The position numbers and the translations under genes were made by a program. Below, one piece after another: positions 51,857 to 61,298 of a stretch of 64,000 nt of DNA (positions are counted from its first letter, which is position 1; every line of letters starts with the position of its first letter). The notes under the pieces were generated by a model that was given only the letters and a program-made list of their open reading frames with translations, did not search any database and had not been told where the DNA came from. The DNA is from Allotamlana fucoidanivorans. GTDB taxonomy: Bacteria; Bacteroidota; Bacteroidia; Flavobacteriales; Flavobacteriaceae. The DNA lies in contig NZ_VDCS01000001.1 of the NCBI RefSeq assembly GCF_006265225.1, forward strand, positions 124,001-188,000, given 5' to 3'.

Positions 51857-52291
51857 ATGACAATTTCTATTGGAAACGATCACGCTGGAACAGATTATAA
51901 ATTTGCTATAAAAGAACTTCTTGAATCTAAAGGTATTACAGTTATAAATCATGGTACAGATAAGAGTGGTAGTGTAGATTATGCTGATTTTGTTCACCCT
52001 GTTGCTGATGATGTTGAAAATGGAAAAGCTAAGTATGGTATTTTAATTTGTGGTAGTGCTAATGGTGTAGCTATGACTGCTAATAAACACCAAAAAATAC
52101 GAGCTGGATTATGTTGGAATAAGGAGATTGTTCATTTAATAAGAAGTCATAATAATGCTAATATTTTATGTATTCCAGCTAGGTTTACCGCTATTCAACA
52201 AGCCCTTGAAATGGTTGATGTATTTTTAAATACAGAATTTGAAGGTGGAAGACATCAAAACAGAATAAATAAAATTCCATTGTCTTGTTAA
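51857..52291 (+). CDS. rpiB: Ribose-5-phosphate isomerase B
   Basis: A 144-residue enzyme interconverting ribulose-5-P and ribose-5-P in the pentose phosphate pathway. It starts with ISIGNDHAGTDYKFAIKELLES (NDHAG motif), and has the active-site strand YGILICGSANGVAMTANKH with the conserved Cys, then IRAGLCWN and LCIPARF. Length typical of RpiB/LacAB. It is the first gene of a plus-strand operon with the CDF exporter starting right at its stop. Confidence 0.92.
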   Translation: MTISIGNDHAGTDYKFAIKELLESKGITVINHGTDKSGSVDYADFVHPVADDVENGKAKYGILICGSANGVAMTANKHQKIRAGLCWNKEIVHLIRSHNNANILCIPARFTAIQQALEMVDVFLNTEFEGGRHQNRINKIPLSC

Positions 52292-53209
52292 ATGGGACAA
52301 AGCCATTCGCATAATCATTCACATACCCATTCCGATTTAAAAGGCCGTAATCTTTTAATATCTATATTTTTAAACATATTAATTACAGCCTCACAGGTTA
52401 TAGGCGGATTACTATCTGGTAGTTTAGCGTTACTTAGTGATGCGCTTCATAATTTTAGTGACGTATTATCTCTTGTGGTTAGTTATGTTGCTAATAAATT
52501 AACTAAAAAGGAAGCGTCTTTTTATAAAACCTTTGGTTATAAGCGCGCCGAAATTTTAGCTGCTTTTGTTAATGCTGCTACACTAATTATTGTAGCTATT
52601 TTGTTGATTATTGAAGCTGTAAAGAGATTTGAAGAACCTGAAAATATTAAGTCTAATTTAGTTATTTGGTTATCGCTTTTAGGTATTCTTGCTAATGGAT
52701 TCAGTGTATTACTGCTTAAAAAAGATTCTGAAAGTAATATGAATATGCGTAGTGTATACCTTCATTTATTTACTGATATGATGGCGAGTATTGCCGTTTT
52801 AATAGGGGGTCTTTTAATGTATTTTTATCAAATCTATTGGGTAGATAATTTACTTACATTAGCTATAGCCATATATTTAATTTGGATGGGGTACGATTTA
52901 TTAAAAACCTCTACCAAAGTGCTTATGTTATTTACCCCTGAAAATATACCTATTAAGCAAATAGTTGACGAAATAAATGCTTTTGAAAGTGTTAAAAATA
53001 CGCATCATGTACACGTTTGGCAATTGAATGAAGACGAAATACATTTAGAAGCGCATATTGATTTTCATGAAGATATTACCCTTTCTCAATTTGATGCTAT
53101 TTTACATGATATAGAAGATTTGGTGTTTAAAAAATATGATATTAACCATGTTAATATTCAACCAGAGTACGGCAAACCAGATGCGAAAGATATTATTGTT
53201 CAAGATTAA
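52292..53209 (+). CDS. Cation diffusion facilitator (zinc-type) exporter
   Basis: A 305-residue CDF transporter. A His-rich N-terminus (HSHNHSHTHSD) can bind metal, and six membrane helices follow. Metal-site residues in SDALHNFSDVLSLVVS (the HxxxD pattern) and later HLFTDMMASIAV (HxxxD) mark the Zn-CDF branch. The C-terminal cytoplasmic domain has HHVHVWQLNEDEIHLEAHID. It should pump Zn2+ or similar ions out against protons. Starts at the rpiB stop codon (no gap). Confidence 0.93.
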   Translation: MGQSHSHNHSHTHSDLKGRNLLISIFLNILITASQVIGGLLSGSLALLSDALHNFSDVLSLVVSYVANKLTKKEASFYKTFGYKRAEILAAFVNAATLIIVAILLIIEAVKRFEEPENIKSNLVIWLSLLGILANGFSVLLLKKDSESNMNMRSVYLHLFTDMMASIAVLIGGLLMYFYQIYWVDNLLTLAIAIYLIWMGYDLLKTSTKVLMLFTPENIPIKQIVDEINAFESVKNTHHVHVWQLNEDEIHLEAHIDFHEDITLSQFDAILHDIEDLVFKKYDINHVNIQPEYGKPDAKDIIVQD

Positions 53210-53212
53210 TCT

Positions 53213-53659
53213 ATGTTAGAGATACAAGTAAAGTCTTTTAAAGAATTAACTACACTTGAATTATATAAGTTACTGCAATTACGAAGTGAAGTATTTGTAG
53301 TTGAGCAAGATTGTGTGTATCAAGATATAGATGGTAAAGATGAGCAGGCTCTTCATATTTTAGGTTTTAAGAATAAAAAATTAGTAGCTTATACTCGGGT
53401 ATTTAAACCTGGAGTATACTTTAAAGCATCTAGTATTGGGCGTGTGGTAGTTTCTAAACATGAACGAAATCATAAATATGGTTATGATATAATGGAAGCT
53501 TCAATTAAAGCTATTAAATCTTATTATAATGAAGATTTAATAAAGATTTCTGCTCAATGTTATTTAAAGCAATTTTATACTAATTGTGGTTTTAAAGCTG
53601 TTGGTGAGTCTTATTTAGAAGATGGTATTCCGCATATAGCCATGATTAAAGAAAATTAG
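53213..53659 (+). CDS. ElaA-like GNAT acetyltransferase
   Basis: A 148-residue protein. The opening KSFKELTTLELYKLLQLRSEVFVVEQDCVYQDIDGKDE is the ElaA signature, and the acetyl-CoA motif A is in IGRVVVSKHERNHKYGYDIM (Arg/Gly-x-Gly loop as in Q/RxxGxG/A, slightly diverged). Substrate unknown. Third gene of the rpiB operon; its 3' end overlaps the opposing LRR gene by 4 bp. Confidence 0.87.
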   Translation: MLEIQVKSFKELTTLELYKLLQLRSEVFVVEQDCVYQDIDGKDEQALHILGFKNKKLVAYTRVFKPGVYFKASSIGRVVVSKHERNHKYGYDIMEASIKAIKSYYNEDLIKISAQCYLKQFYTNCGFKAVGESYLEDGIPHIAMIKEN

Positions 53660-55071
53660 CGTTTTAAAGTGAAAGGACCTTTTAGTACCTCTCCTGTATT
53701 TAATGTTATGTGATACCAGTACGTATCTGTAATTTGTGGATAACCATTAAAAGTACCATCCCACCCTTCAGAATTTAAATATATGGTTTTTAGTAGTTTG
53801 CCATATCTATTAAAAATTAAAATATTTTTAACTGTGTGGTTAACATCAAAAACCTGCCAGGTATCATTGGTACCATCATTATTAGGGGTGAAAAACTTAG
53901 GAATTATAAAGTCATCATCGGTAATAATGACATTAAAACGGGATTCATTATCAAAGCAATTTATTTCGTTGTAAATATAAATAGTTTGACTTGTAGTGAT
54001 GTTTTGCCCAGCATATAATAAACTACCTTTGCCACCAGATGCCGTAAAATAGTTTCCGTAGGTAATATATGGTAAGGTATAATTGGAACCAATAAAATTG
54101 TTTAAATAATCCACAGGAACTGTAACTCCGCATTCTTTTTCAGAGGTTACATAATTTGTATAATTTTCAGGCTGCCATGTACTATGGTTTCCGATAGCAT
54201 TATCTATTAAAACACAAGTTAAACTAGGGTTATTACTAAAATTAATGAGGCTTAAGTTGCCATTATTTCCATTTCTTAAATCAAGTTTGCATAAATCATT
54301 ATTACTACAATTCAGGTTTAATAAATTACTGTTTTTTGATAAATTTAAACGATCAATCAGATTATTTTGACATAGTATGGCCTTAATATTTTTGCTATTT
54401 GAAACATCAAGTGAAGCTATTTGGTTGTTTTCACAAGACAAATAAGTGAGCATATAATTACTACTAATATTTAGATTTGAAATAAAGTTACCCCCACACA
54501 ATAACCTTGCTAGTGATGTGCTACTTGATAAATCTAAATCTGTTATTTGATTATTTTCACAGCTTAAAATATTAAGGTTTGTTAAGGTTGAAGTATCTAA
54601 TTCATTTAAATTATTGTTTTCACACCTCAGTGATATTAATTCTGTGTTGTTCATTACATTTAAATCTGATAGGTTATTTCCAAAACACCAAAGTCTTTGT
54701 AATTCAGTTGATCTACTAACATTCAGGGATGTTAAGTTATTTCCACTACAATATACTTCTACTAAATTAAGATTGTTTGAGAGATCCAGTATATCCAACT
54801 GGTTTTTTGAACAATTAAGATTGGTTAAAATTTTAAAATCTTCAATACCTGTTAAGTCCTGAATACTTTTTTCTGAAAGCTCTAAACTTACTACGTTAGC
54901 AATGTTGGCAGTAGGTACAAGATCATTAAGAGGAGGCGTATCATACCCCAAATCAATTAAAGCCTGCTCAAAATTATCATCTGGAACATAAGTGATTTGA
55001 GTAAAACATGATATACTAATCAAAAAAACAAAAAAGAAAAGTAAATTGGCTTTTTTTGCCATAGTAATCAT
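53656..55071 (-). CDS. Cys-containing leucine-rich-repeat protein with T9SS type B sorting domain
   Basis: A 471-residue secreted protein. Signal peptide (NLLFFFVFLISISCFTQ), a short pre-domain (ITYVPDDNFEQALIDLGYD), then about ten LRR units of 20-21 residues (about 80-285) of the type LxxLxCxxNxLxxLDL. A Cys follows in nearly every unit (for example NLNILSCENNQITDLDL). A spacer domain precedes the C-terminal 85 residues, FIIPKFFTPNNDGTNDTWQV through GEVLKGPFTLKR, which form a gliding-motility-type type B sorting domain. It should be exported by the type IX system to the cell surface. Co-translated with the OmpA-like gene through an ATGA overlap. Confidence 0.87.
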   Translation of the reverse strand: MITMAKKANLLFFFVFLISISCFTQITYVPDDNFEQALIDLGYDTPPLNDLVPTANIANVVSLELSEKSIQDLTGIEDFKILTNLNCSKNQLDILDLSNNLNLVEVYCSGNNLTSLNVSRSTELQRLWCFGNNLSDLNVMNNTELISLRCENNNLNELDTSTLTNLNILSCENNQITDLDLSSSTSLARLLCGGNFISNLNISSNYMLTYLSCENNQIASLDVSNSKNIKAILCQNNLIDRLNLSKNSNLLNLNCSNNDLCKLDLRNGNNGNLSLINFSNNPSLTCVLIDNAIGNHSTWQPENYTNYVTSEKECGVTVPVDYLNNFIGSNYTLPYITYGNYFTASGGKGSLLYAGQNITTSQTIYIYNEINCFDNESRFNVIITDDDFIIPKFFTPNNDGTNDTWQVFDVNHTVKNILIFNRYGKLLKTIYLNSEGWDGTFNGYPQITDTYWYHITLNTGEVLKGPFTLKR

Positions 55072-55928
55072 TTCAATTTGTCATCAACATAAGTGATAAC
55101 AATTTCTACCCGCCTATCAAATTTAGGATCACCACCCAACGGAAATTTTCTGCGCATTCCTAGGTGACGCATTCGTTTTTTGTTTACGCCTTTTTTAGCA
55201 AAGTAATCATAAACATATTTTGCTCTGGCCTCAGAGAGATTTCGCTTTTTAGTTTTTCTATCTACCGCATCTCTTGTATACTGGGTACAGCACACATGCC
55301 CTTGTATAGTAAAATAAATATCAGGGCGTTCTACTAAAGCATCAGCAATCTCTTTTAAAATTTTTTTTGATTCAGGCGTCACAGCGGCATAACCTGTTTT
55401 AAAAAGGATATTTTTAAAAACTATTTTATCTCCTTTTGTACTTTCATTGATTAAATCAACAACGGTTTTTTCTTTTTCAACAATGGGTTGTTCTACTTTG
55501 GCAATAGGCTTAGGTTTGGGTTGTTTTGGTTTTACAATAATTTCAACTTTTCTATTTAACCCTCTAATTTTAAGTATGTCTTTTTCTTCAACAATTTTTA
55601 AAAGAACTTTGCCTTTTCCATCTACATTGGAAATTAAATCTTCACTAATTTCATTGTTTGAAAATATCGTTTTTATAGCATCAGCACGTTGCTGAGATAA
55701 TATTAAATTATAACTATCTGCTCCCCTATCATCACAAAATCCAAATATGGATATCGATTCAATTTCTATATCATTTAAGTTAGAAATAAAGAGTAGTAAA
55801 CGGTTTTTTTCAGTACTAGGCACCTCATACTTATCAGTTTCAAAATAAACCTCATGGGTGAGCTGCTCTTGCGAAAAAGCCATCACACTGTTAAGTATTA
55901 TTAAAATGGCAACTAATAATTTATTCAT
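55068..55928 (-). CDS. Tandem OmpA-domain protein
   Basis: A 286-residue protein with a signal peptide (LLVAILIILNSVMAFS). Two OmpA-like peptidoglycan-binding domains follow: about 22-136 (VYFETDKYEVPSTEKNRLLL, SISIFGFCDDRGADSYN, LNRKVEIIV) and about 165-285 (ILFKTGYAAVTPESKKILKE, FTIQGHVCCTQYTRD, FDRRVEIVI). A Pro/Lys-rich linker separates them. No beta-barrel precedes them. It should sit in the periplasm contacting the cell wall, and the ATGA overlap with the T9SS LRR gene points to a joint function. Such pairs are common in flavobacterial T9SS substrates with a PorE/SprF-like partner, though the partner here is different; this is inference. Confidence 0.8.
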   Translation of the reverse strand: MNKLLVAILIILNSVMAFSQEQLTHEVYFETDKYEVPSTEKNRLLLFISNLNDIEIESISIFGFCDDRGADSYNLILSQQRADAIKTIFSNNEISEDLISNVDGKGKVLLKIVEEKDILKIRGLNRKVEIIVKPKQPKPKPIAKVEQPIVEKEKTVVDLINESTKGDKIVFKNILFKTGYAAVTPESKKILKEIADALVERPDIYFTIQGHVCCTQYTRDAVDRKTKKRNLSEARAKYVYDYFAKKGVNKKRMRHLGMRRKFPLGGDPKFDRRVEIVITYVDDKLK

Positions 55929-56065
55929 GGTAGAAAAAGTAATAGGCTAAATATAATATTTTCTATCGAAAATTATGCCACAAGTCTACGTATAAGGGGT
56001 TTTCAAGGTTGAATTAATGACCAGTGAACGAGTTATAAAAATTATATCGATAAAATACAGTTAAT

Positions 56066-57700
56066 TTATTTCAAATAGCTCTCATATTTTGACAGATTAC
56101 TAAGAATTTCAGTTGCCTTTTTTATTTCAGGATTATGAATTTTATAGTAATCATATAAACCTTCCCTATACACATATCTTTTTACAATATCTTCTGTAAG
56201 AAGCTTTAGTAAAAAGTTTTTATTCTCATCAATAACGATTAATTTTGATTGGTTTAAGTTTTGTATTAGTAACTTATAATCGCGCTCAATATTATCATTA
56301 AGGTCTTCTTTTTTTGATACGTCAAAGGCTTTTTTTAAGGCCTTTTCAGTATCGGTTTCAAACGAAAAATTATTTGTTTTTAAGAAGGATTTAAACGCTA
56401 AAAAATCCTTATCATTCAATACTAAATTATTAATATTTTCAATGTTATGCGTGTAATAATATTGGGTAGCAAAATCAAAAATTAAATCACTATTGATTAT
56501 TGCATTAGTAATGGTTGAATTTTTAGGGGCGCCAATAACTTCATCAGGAAAAACTCCACCACCATCAAAAACGGGTCGGCCATTTTTTGTTTTAAAAGCA
56601 TTATAGTTTTCTTGTTTAATTCTTACAGCTTCCCCTTTTTCATTTCTATTCCAATAGTCTAAAGATTGAATACATCTACCAGAAGGGGTGTAATATCTAG
56701 ATATGGTAATTTTTACTTGGGTGCCATAGGTTAATTGTTTTGGGCGTTGTACTAAACCTTTACCAAAACTTCGGGAACCTACTACCACAGCTCTATCAAG
56801 ATCTTGAAGCGCTCCCGAAACAATTTCACTAGCTGAGGCACTGCTGCCATCAATTAAAATAACAAGAGGTATTTTTGTGTCAATAGGATCATTTTGAGTG
56901 ACATAAATACGATTGTATTTTTTTACTTTTGATTTTGTAGTAACCACCAACTGCCCTTTGGGTACAAAAAGATTAACAATTTTAATAGCTTCGTTAAGCA
57001 ATCCTCCTGGATTGCCTCTAAGATCGAGCACTATTTTTTGAGCACCTTGAGCTTTTAAATCGCGAAGCGCATAATTTGTTTCTGCATAAGCTTTGTCGCT
57101 AAACTGACTTAAAACAATATACCCCGTTTCCTTATTAATTAAAGAAAAATGGGGTACTGCCTTTATAGCCACTTCGGCACGTTTTATACTGGCAGTTTGG
57201 GTTTTACCTTGGCGTTTATAAGTGACTTCAACCGAAGAATCGGGTGAGCCTTTAAGTAAATCGCCAGCATTATCTTTGTAATTTGAAATGGCTGTATTCC
57301 CTACTTTTATAATTTCATCACCCGCTTTTAAACCAGCTTTATCAGCGGGATAATCTTTATAAGGTTCTAGTATAACCAACTTATCCTTTAAGGTTTTTAC
57401 TTTGGCACCAATGCCAGTATAGTCTCCCGTATTATTAATTCTTGCTGCTTCTACATCCTGTTCGTTCATAAAGTTGGTATAGGGATCAAGATCAGCCAAC
57501 ATGCTTTTAATGGCCGTATCCATCAAGTCTCCAGGATTGGTTTCATCCACATAATTCATGTTAAGTTCTTTAAACAATGTGGTGAAAATTTCTATCTGTT
57601 TAGCGATTTCAAAAAAATCGTTTTGAAATGCCGAAGTAGTAAAAAATAAGGCTGCTGCTATAACTGGAATAACAAATCGCTTTTTTAAAAGGTGTTTCAT
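56066..57700 (-). CDS. S41-family C-terminal processing protease
   Basis: A 544-residue exported protease. Signal/anchor helix (about 10-26), a short N-terminal helical part, a PDZ domain (about 80-175, ENNTGDYTGIGAKVKT-like region and KAGLKAGDEIIKVGNTAIS), and the catalytic region. The Ser-Lys dyad is visible in VILIDGSSASASEIVSG (Ser) and VVGSRSFGKGLVQ (Lys). The extra C-terminal 170 residues are helical (LKTNNFSFETDTEKALKKAF). It starts by ATGA-type overlap with the DUF4349 gene, which follows rnpA: the rnpA-DUF4349-S41 order. Confidence 0.9.
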   Translation of the reverse strand: MKHLLKKRFVIPVIAAALFFTTSAFQNDFFEIAKQIEIFTTLFKELNMNYVDETNPGDLMDTAIKSMLADLDPYTNFMNEQDVEAARINNTGDYTGIGAKVKTLKDKLVILEPYKDYPADKAGLKAGDEIIKVGNTAISNYKDNAGDLLKGSPDSSVEVTYKRQGKTQTASIKRAEVAIKAVPHFSLINKETGYIVLSQFSDKAYAETNYALRDLKAQGAQKIVLDLRGNPGGLLNEAIKIVNLFVPKGQLVVTTKSKVKKYNRIYVTQNDPIDTKIPLVILIDGSSASASEIVSGALQDLDRAVVVGSRSFGKGLVQRPKQLTYGTQVKITISRYYTPSGRCIQSLDYWNRNEKGEAVRIKQENYNAFKTKNGRPVFDGGGVFPDEVIGAPKNSTITNAIINSDLIFDFATQYYYTHNIENINNLVLNDKDFLAFKSFLKTNNFSFETDTEKALKKAFDVSKKEDLNDNIERDYKLLIQNLNQSKLIVIDENKNFLLKLLTEDIVKRYVYREGLYDYYKIHNPEIKKATEILSNLSKYESYLK

Positions 57701-58515
57701 TTTTTACGTTTTTTAAGCCATTTTCTAAAGAAAAATATAGAAAAAGCAAGTATTAGTATAAAAGGCCAAATATGTAATAAGCCCAAGAAAAATAGAGAAA
57801 TTCCGTTAAATCCCGATTTGAGAGCATTCCACATTTTGCTGCCATATGATAAAGTTACAGGAGCTTCATCTGTGTATTTATAAAATTCAATATCTAAGGT
57901 ACTAAAAGATACTTTATTTTGAAGATATTTTATGCGTCCTTCTTTAGCTTCAATCTCTTCTCGTATTTTAGAAAGTTCGCGTTCTATATTTAAAACGTCT
58001 TCAACAGTTTTAGCTTTATCTAATAACTCTAAATACCGTTTTTCTAACGTTTTTTTGGTTTTTAAACGGGCTTCAAGGTCGATAAATTCTTCTGTAACAT
58101 CTTTAGTAGAAATACGTTTGCTATCAAAATACGTAACGTCTTTACTAATAGCATCGACTGTATTTTGAAACTGTTCAGTTGGAATTCTAACAATTAAATG
58201 TCTTGAAATTCGGTTGTATGATTTATTGGTATAATCGTTTTGGATATAACCTTTATAGGCAGTGAGACTATTACTTATTTGTGAAAAAGTTTTGTCTAAA
58301 TCTTGTGTTTCAAAGCGTAAAAAACCTTCTTTAATAATTTTAGGACTGCTATTTTTTGCTTCTGAAGGTTTAGCTACACTAACTTCTGAAGCTTCTTCGG
58401 CGATATTAATAACTTCGTTTTCAAGATAAGCTTCCGATTTGTAGTTTTCTGAAGCCGATTTAGAACACATTAAAGGTAAAAAGGCAATAAGTACATAAGA
58501 AAGCAATAATTTCAT
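57697..58515 (-). CDS. DUF4349-like lipoprotein
   Basis: About 272 residues from the ATG at 58515 (a TTG two codons upstream is less likely). Lipoprotein signal with the lipobox FLPLMC, then a mixed domain with RFETQDLDKTFSQISNSL and TDVTEEF-like stretches. A coiled coil (about 150-205, LEARLKTKKTLEKRYLELLD) and a C-terminal membrane helix (about 245-263) end in basic RKWLKKRKK. This combination fits DUF4349. Role unknown. Coupled to the protease gene. Confidence 0.8.
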   Translation of the reverse strand: MKLLLSYVLIAFLPLMCSKSASENYKSEAYLENEVINIAEEASEVSVAKPSEAKNSSPKIIKEGFLRFETQDLDKTFSQISNSLTAYKGYIQNDYTNKSYNRISRHLIVRIPTEQFQNTVDAISKDVTYFDSKRISTKDVTEEFIDLEARLKTKKTLEKRYLELLDKAKTVEDVLNIERELSKIREEIEAKEGRIKYLQNKVSFSTLDIEFYKYTDEAPVTLSYGSKMWNALKSGFNGISLFFLGLLHIWPFILILAFSIFFFRKWLKKRKK

Positions 58516-58526
58516 AATCAAGTATT

Positions 58527-58904
58527 TTAAGGGTTAGAGCGCTTGTCTGAAAATTTTTCAAACAAGGCCGTCATTCTTTTTTCAACTTGAGAGCATGTTG
58601 GTTTTTCTTTACCTACATATAAAATCATGAAGGCATGTTGTGTTTCTAAATCGTTAATAAATTGCGCTTTATGTAATCTGTAACTTTCTCTTAACAAACG
58701 TTTTATTCTATTTCTGTCAACCGCTTTTTTAAAATAACGCTTACTTACCGAAACACCTGTTTTAGCCAAAACATCCTCGTCAAATGCTGTTTGAAGATAA
58801 ACCAACCGCAAAGGATATGCCGAAACCGATTTACCTTGAGAAAATAACTGATCGATTAATTTTTTGCTTTTAAGTTTTTCCTTTTTAGGATACGTGTAAG
58901 TCAA
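58527..58904 (-). CDS. rnpA: Ribonuclease P protein component
   Basis: A 125-residue basic protein that binds RNase P RNA and assists 5' tRNA processing. The signature is KKAVDRNRIKRLLRESYRLHK (about 64-84) within an alpha-beta sandwich, with VSVSKRYF just before it. In many bacteria rnpA lies with rpmH beside the origin; rpmH is not here. A -7 box is at 58924-58931. It heads the rnpA-DUF4349-S41 run. Confidence 0.95.
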   Translation of the reverse strand: MTYTYPKKEKLKSKKLIDQLFSQGKSVSAYPLRLVYLQTAFDEDVLAKTGVSVSKRYFKKAVDRNRIKRLLRESYRLHKAQFINDLETQHAFMILYVGKEKPTCSQVEKRMTALFEKFSDKRSNP

Positions 58905-58923
58905 GCGAAATAATTTTAAACCT

Positions 58924-58931
58924 CAAAGGTA
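58924..58931 (-). promoter_or_regulatory. TAnnTTTG -7 box upstream of rnpA
   Basis: Minus strand TACCTTTG, 20 bp before the ATG at 58904. Confidence 0.45.
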
Positions 58932-59014
58932 GTGAAATAAAAAAATCACCTTAAAAAAAGTATTCTATTATTAACGTAGGATCTAGATAGCTTTATGTTT
59001 AAGAGAAACTAATG

Positions 59015-59043
59015 ATGTCATATCGAGCGGAGTCGAGACCTCT
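59015..59043 (+). repeat. Dispersed TCATATCGAGCGGAGTCGAGACCTC-type element
   Basis: Contains GTCATATCGAGCGGAGTCGA and GACCTCT, a relative of the elements in the rfb spacers but in another spelling. It lies in the 207-bp spacer between rnpA and the ThiF/MoeB gene. Common in flavobacterial intergenic DNA; unknown function. Confidence 0.5.
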
Positions 59044-59111
59044 TTTAAAACGAAAAATTTAGAACTTCAAACGAAGTCTAGAAATTGTATTCATACACGA
59101 ATTCATGCTAA

Positions 59112-60173
59112 CTAAATGCCCATTAAACCCTGTTTTAAGTTAATGAGTTTAACATTGATATTGGCATTTTTAATAAGATTGATAGCTTGTTTGCTTCTAC
59201 CACCAGAAAGGCAATACACCACTAAATCTTTATCGGTTTCAATTTCAGATAAACGTTCTTGTAATTCATTTAACGGAATGTGCTTCCCTCCTATGTGTTT
59301 TTCTTCGCGTTCTGCAATTGTACGCACATCCAATAAATTATAGCGGTTCAAATGCGCTTGTAATTCTTCATAAATAATTTCATTTTTTTGAGGTGCAACA
59401 CCGCAGAAAAAATCGTAATCTTCTTCTAATTTGGTAATTGAAATCGTTTCATTTTTTTCATACTCTAAAATGAATTGTTTCAAGCTTAACGCATTAAAAG
59501 TGAGTAGTTTATTAGCGAGGATGTTTCCTAAATTGCAAATTATTTTGATGACTTCATTAGCTTGTAAACAGCCTATAATACCAGGTAAAACACCCAAAAC
59601 TCCAATATCTGAACAATTAGGTACGGCATCTGGTTTTGGCGGTGTTGGGTATAAACAACGGTAAGTAGCACTGCTTTTATAGTTCATTACTGAGACTTGT
59701 CCGTCGAATTTAAAAATAGAACCAAAAACCACGGGTTTATTAGTGAGAACGGCAGCATCGTTTACCAAATATTTGGTTTGAAAATTATCGGTACCATCAA
59801 CAATAATATCATAAGCTTCAAACAAATCGATAGCATTGTTTTGAGATAGTCTTTCGGTATAGGTTTGAAAATTTACAAACGGATTAAGCAGACTTAAACG
59901 GTGTGCTGCACAAAGGGCTTTGTGTTTTCCAACGTCTTCAATAGTATAAAGTATTTGACGTTGCAAGTTGGTTTGGTCTACCCTATCGTTATCTATAATA
60001 CCTATAGTGCCAACACCAGCAGCCGTTAAATACTGTAAAACAGGACAACTCAACCCGCCCGAGCCAATAACTAAAACTTTGGCAGCTTTAAGCTGCAATT
60101 GGCCTTTTTCTCCAATGGTTTCTAGTATAAGATGACGGCTGTATTGTTTTTGTTCTTCTTTACTTAAGGGCAT
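59112..60173 (-). CDS. ThiF/MoeB-type E1-like adenylyltransferase with C-terminal rhodanese domain
   Basis: A 353-residue enzyme. The N-terminal E1-like domain has the ATP-binding motif LVIGSGGLSCPVLQYLTAAG (34-53), IDNDRVDQTNLQRQILY and the segment around CSDIGVLGVLPGIIG (which includes the catalytic-type Cys environment). A linker leads to a rhodanese domain (about 270-353) whose active Cys321 is in VVYCLSGGRSKQAI. It should adenylate the C-terminus of a sulfur carrier such as ThiS and pass sulfur to it. It ends the minus-strand thiamine cluster directly after thiH (3 bp). A role for molybdopterin sulfur carriers is also possible. Confidence 0.88.
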   Translation of the reverse strand: MPLSKEEQKQYSRHLILETIGEKGQLQLKAAKVLVIGSGGLSCPVLQYLTAAGVGTIGIIDNDRVDQTNLQRQILYTIEDVGKHKALCAAHRLSLLNPFVNFQTYTERLSQNNAIDLFEAYDIIVDGTDNFQTKYLVNDAAVLTNKPVVFGSIFKFDGQVSVMNYKSSATYRCLYPTPPKPDAVPNCSDIGVLGVLPGIIGCLQANEVIKIICNLGNILANKLLTFNALSLKQFILEYEKNETISITKLEEDYDFFCGVAPQKNEIIYEELQAHLNRYNLLDVRTIAEREEKHIGGKHIPLNELQERLSEIETDKDLVVYCLSGGRSKQAINLIKNANINVKLINLKQGLMGI

Positions 60174-60176
60174 GAT

Positions 60177-61298
60177 TTAATGGGTTTCGGTATAGTGTTT
60201 CTCCCAGTCTTTCCAAACCACTTCGTAACCTTGACTTTTTATCATATTTTTTATGGCTTCGGTGCTTCTTTCGTCCGAAATTTCAAATTGTTCCAACGAT
60301 TCTGGTTCAACCACATAACCACCAGGATTGGTTTTCGACTCGGCACTTATAGAGGTAATACCTAAATGAATGATATGATTTCTAAAGGTTTCACTTTCGC
60401 GTGTAGACATTGAGAGTTCTACATCTTCATCTAACAAGCGATAAGCACAAATGAGTTGTACCAAATCGGCGTCAGTCATTTCTACTTTTGGTTGCACATC
60501 ACCTTGATGCGGACGTAACCTCGGGAATGAAATGGAATACTTGGTTTTCCAGTAGGTTTTTTGCAAGTATTTAAGATGTAATGCAGTGTAAAAACTATCC
60601 ACTCGCCAATCTTCTAAACCAAATAACGCGCCCATACCAATTTTATGAATACCTGCTCTTCCTAAACGATCTGGCGTTTCTAAACGGTAATCGAAATTTG
60701 ATTTTCGCCCTTTCGGGTGATGGATTTTATAAGTGGCTTCATTATAGGTTTCTTGATAGACTAAAACAGCATACAAACCTTCGGAAATAAGCGTTTCGTA
60801 CTCTTCTTGATCCATAGGCTGCACCTCAATACTAATATTAGAAAATTGAGATCGTATAAGCTGAATGGCATGTTTTAAATACGATACCCCTACCGTTTTG
60901 TTAGCTTCACCAGTTACTAAAAGAATATGATCGTAACCTAAACTTTTAATATACGCTGCTTCTTTTAAAATTTCGGCATCGGTTAGTGTTCTACGACGTA
61001 TTTTATTGGTCATACTAAAACCACAATAGGTACAAATGTTTTGGCATTCGTTAGACAAATACATTGGGATATACATTTGAATCGTGTTACCAAAACGTTT
61101 TTTAGTAATGGCATTACTACGTTGTGCCATTTGTTCTATAAAAGGTTTCGCCGCAGGCGAAATAAGCACTTTAAAATCGTCTAAAGTGATTTTTTGTTTT
61201 GCCAAAACCCGTTCAACATCAGCCGATGTAAACGCATAAATCTCACGTTCTAAATCGTCCCAATTATACTGATTAAAAGTATCTTTAAAATTATGCAT
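60177..61298 (-). CDS. thiH: Tyrosine lyase ThiH (radical SAM)
   Basis: A 373-residue radical SAM enzyme that splits tyrosine to dehydroglycine and p-cresol for thiazole formation in anaerobic-type thiamine synthesis. The [4Fe-4S] site is Cys85-x3-Cys89-x2-Cys92 in [14 protein letters not shown]. The C-terminal biotin/thiamin-synthesis-associated domain follows ([28 protein letters not shown]). It overlaps thiG by 8 bp. The use of ThiH rather than ThiO is the common route in Bacteroidota. Confidence 0.95.
   Translation of the reverse strand: MHNFKDTFNQYNWDDLEREIYAFTSADVERVLAKQKITLDDFKVLISPAAKPFIEQMAQRSNAITKKRFGNTIQMYIPMYLSNECQNICTYCGFSMTNKIRRRTLTDAEILKEAAYIKSLGYDHILLVTGEANKTVGVSYLKHAIQLIRSQFSNISIEVQPMDQEEYETLISEGLYAVLVYQETYNEATYKIHHPKGRKSNFDYRLETPDRLGRAGIHKIGMGALFGLEDWRVDSFYTALHLKYLQKTYWKTKYSISFPRLRPHQGDVQPKVEMTDADLVQLICAYRLLDEDVELSMSTRESETFRNHIIHLGITSISAESKTNPGGYVVEPESLEQFEISDERSTEAIKNMIKSQGYEVVWKDWEKHYTETH

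Noticed and set aside
58905-59111. rpmH or an RNase P RNA gene upstream of rnpA
   Set aside because: The spacer has no L34-like basic frame on either strand and no RNase P RNA core; it contains only the promoter and a dispersed element.
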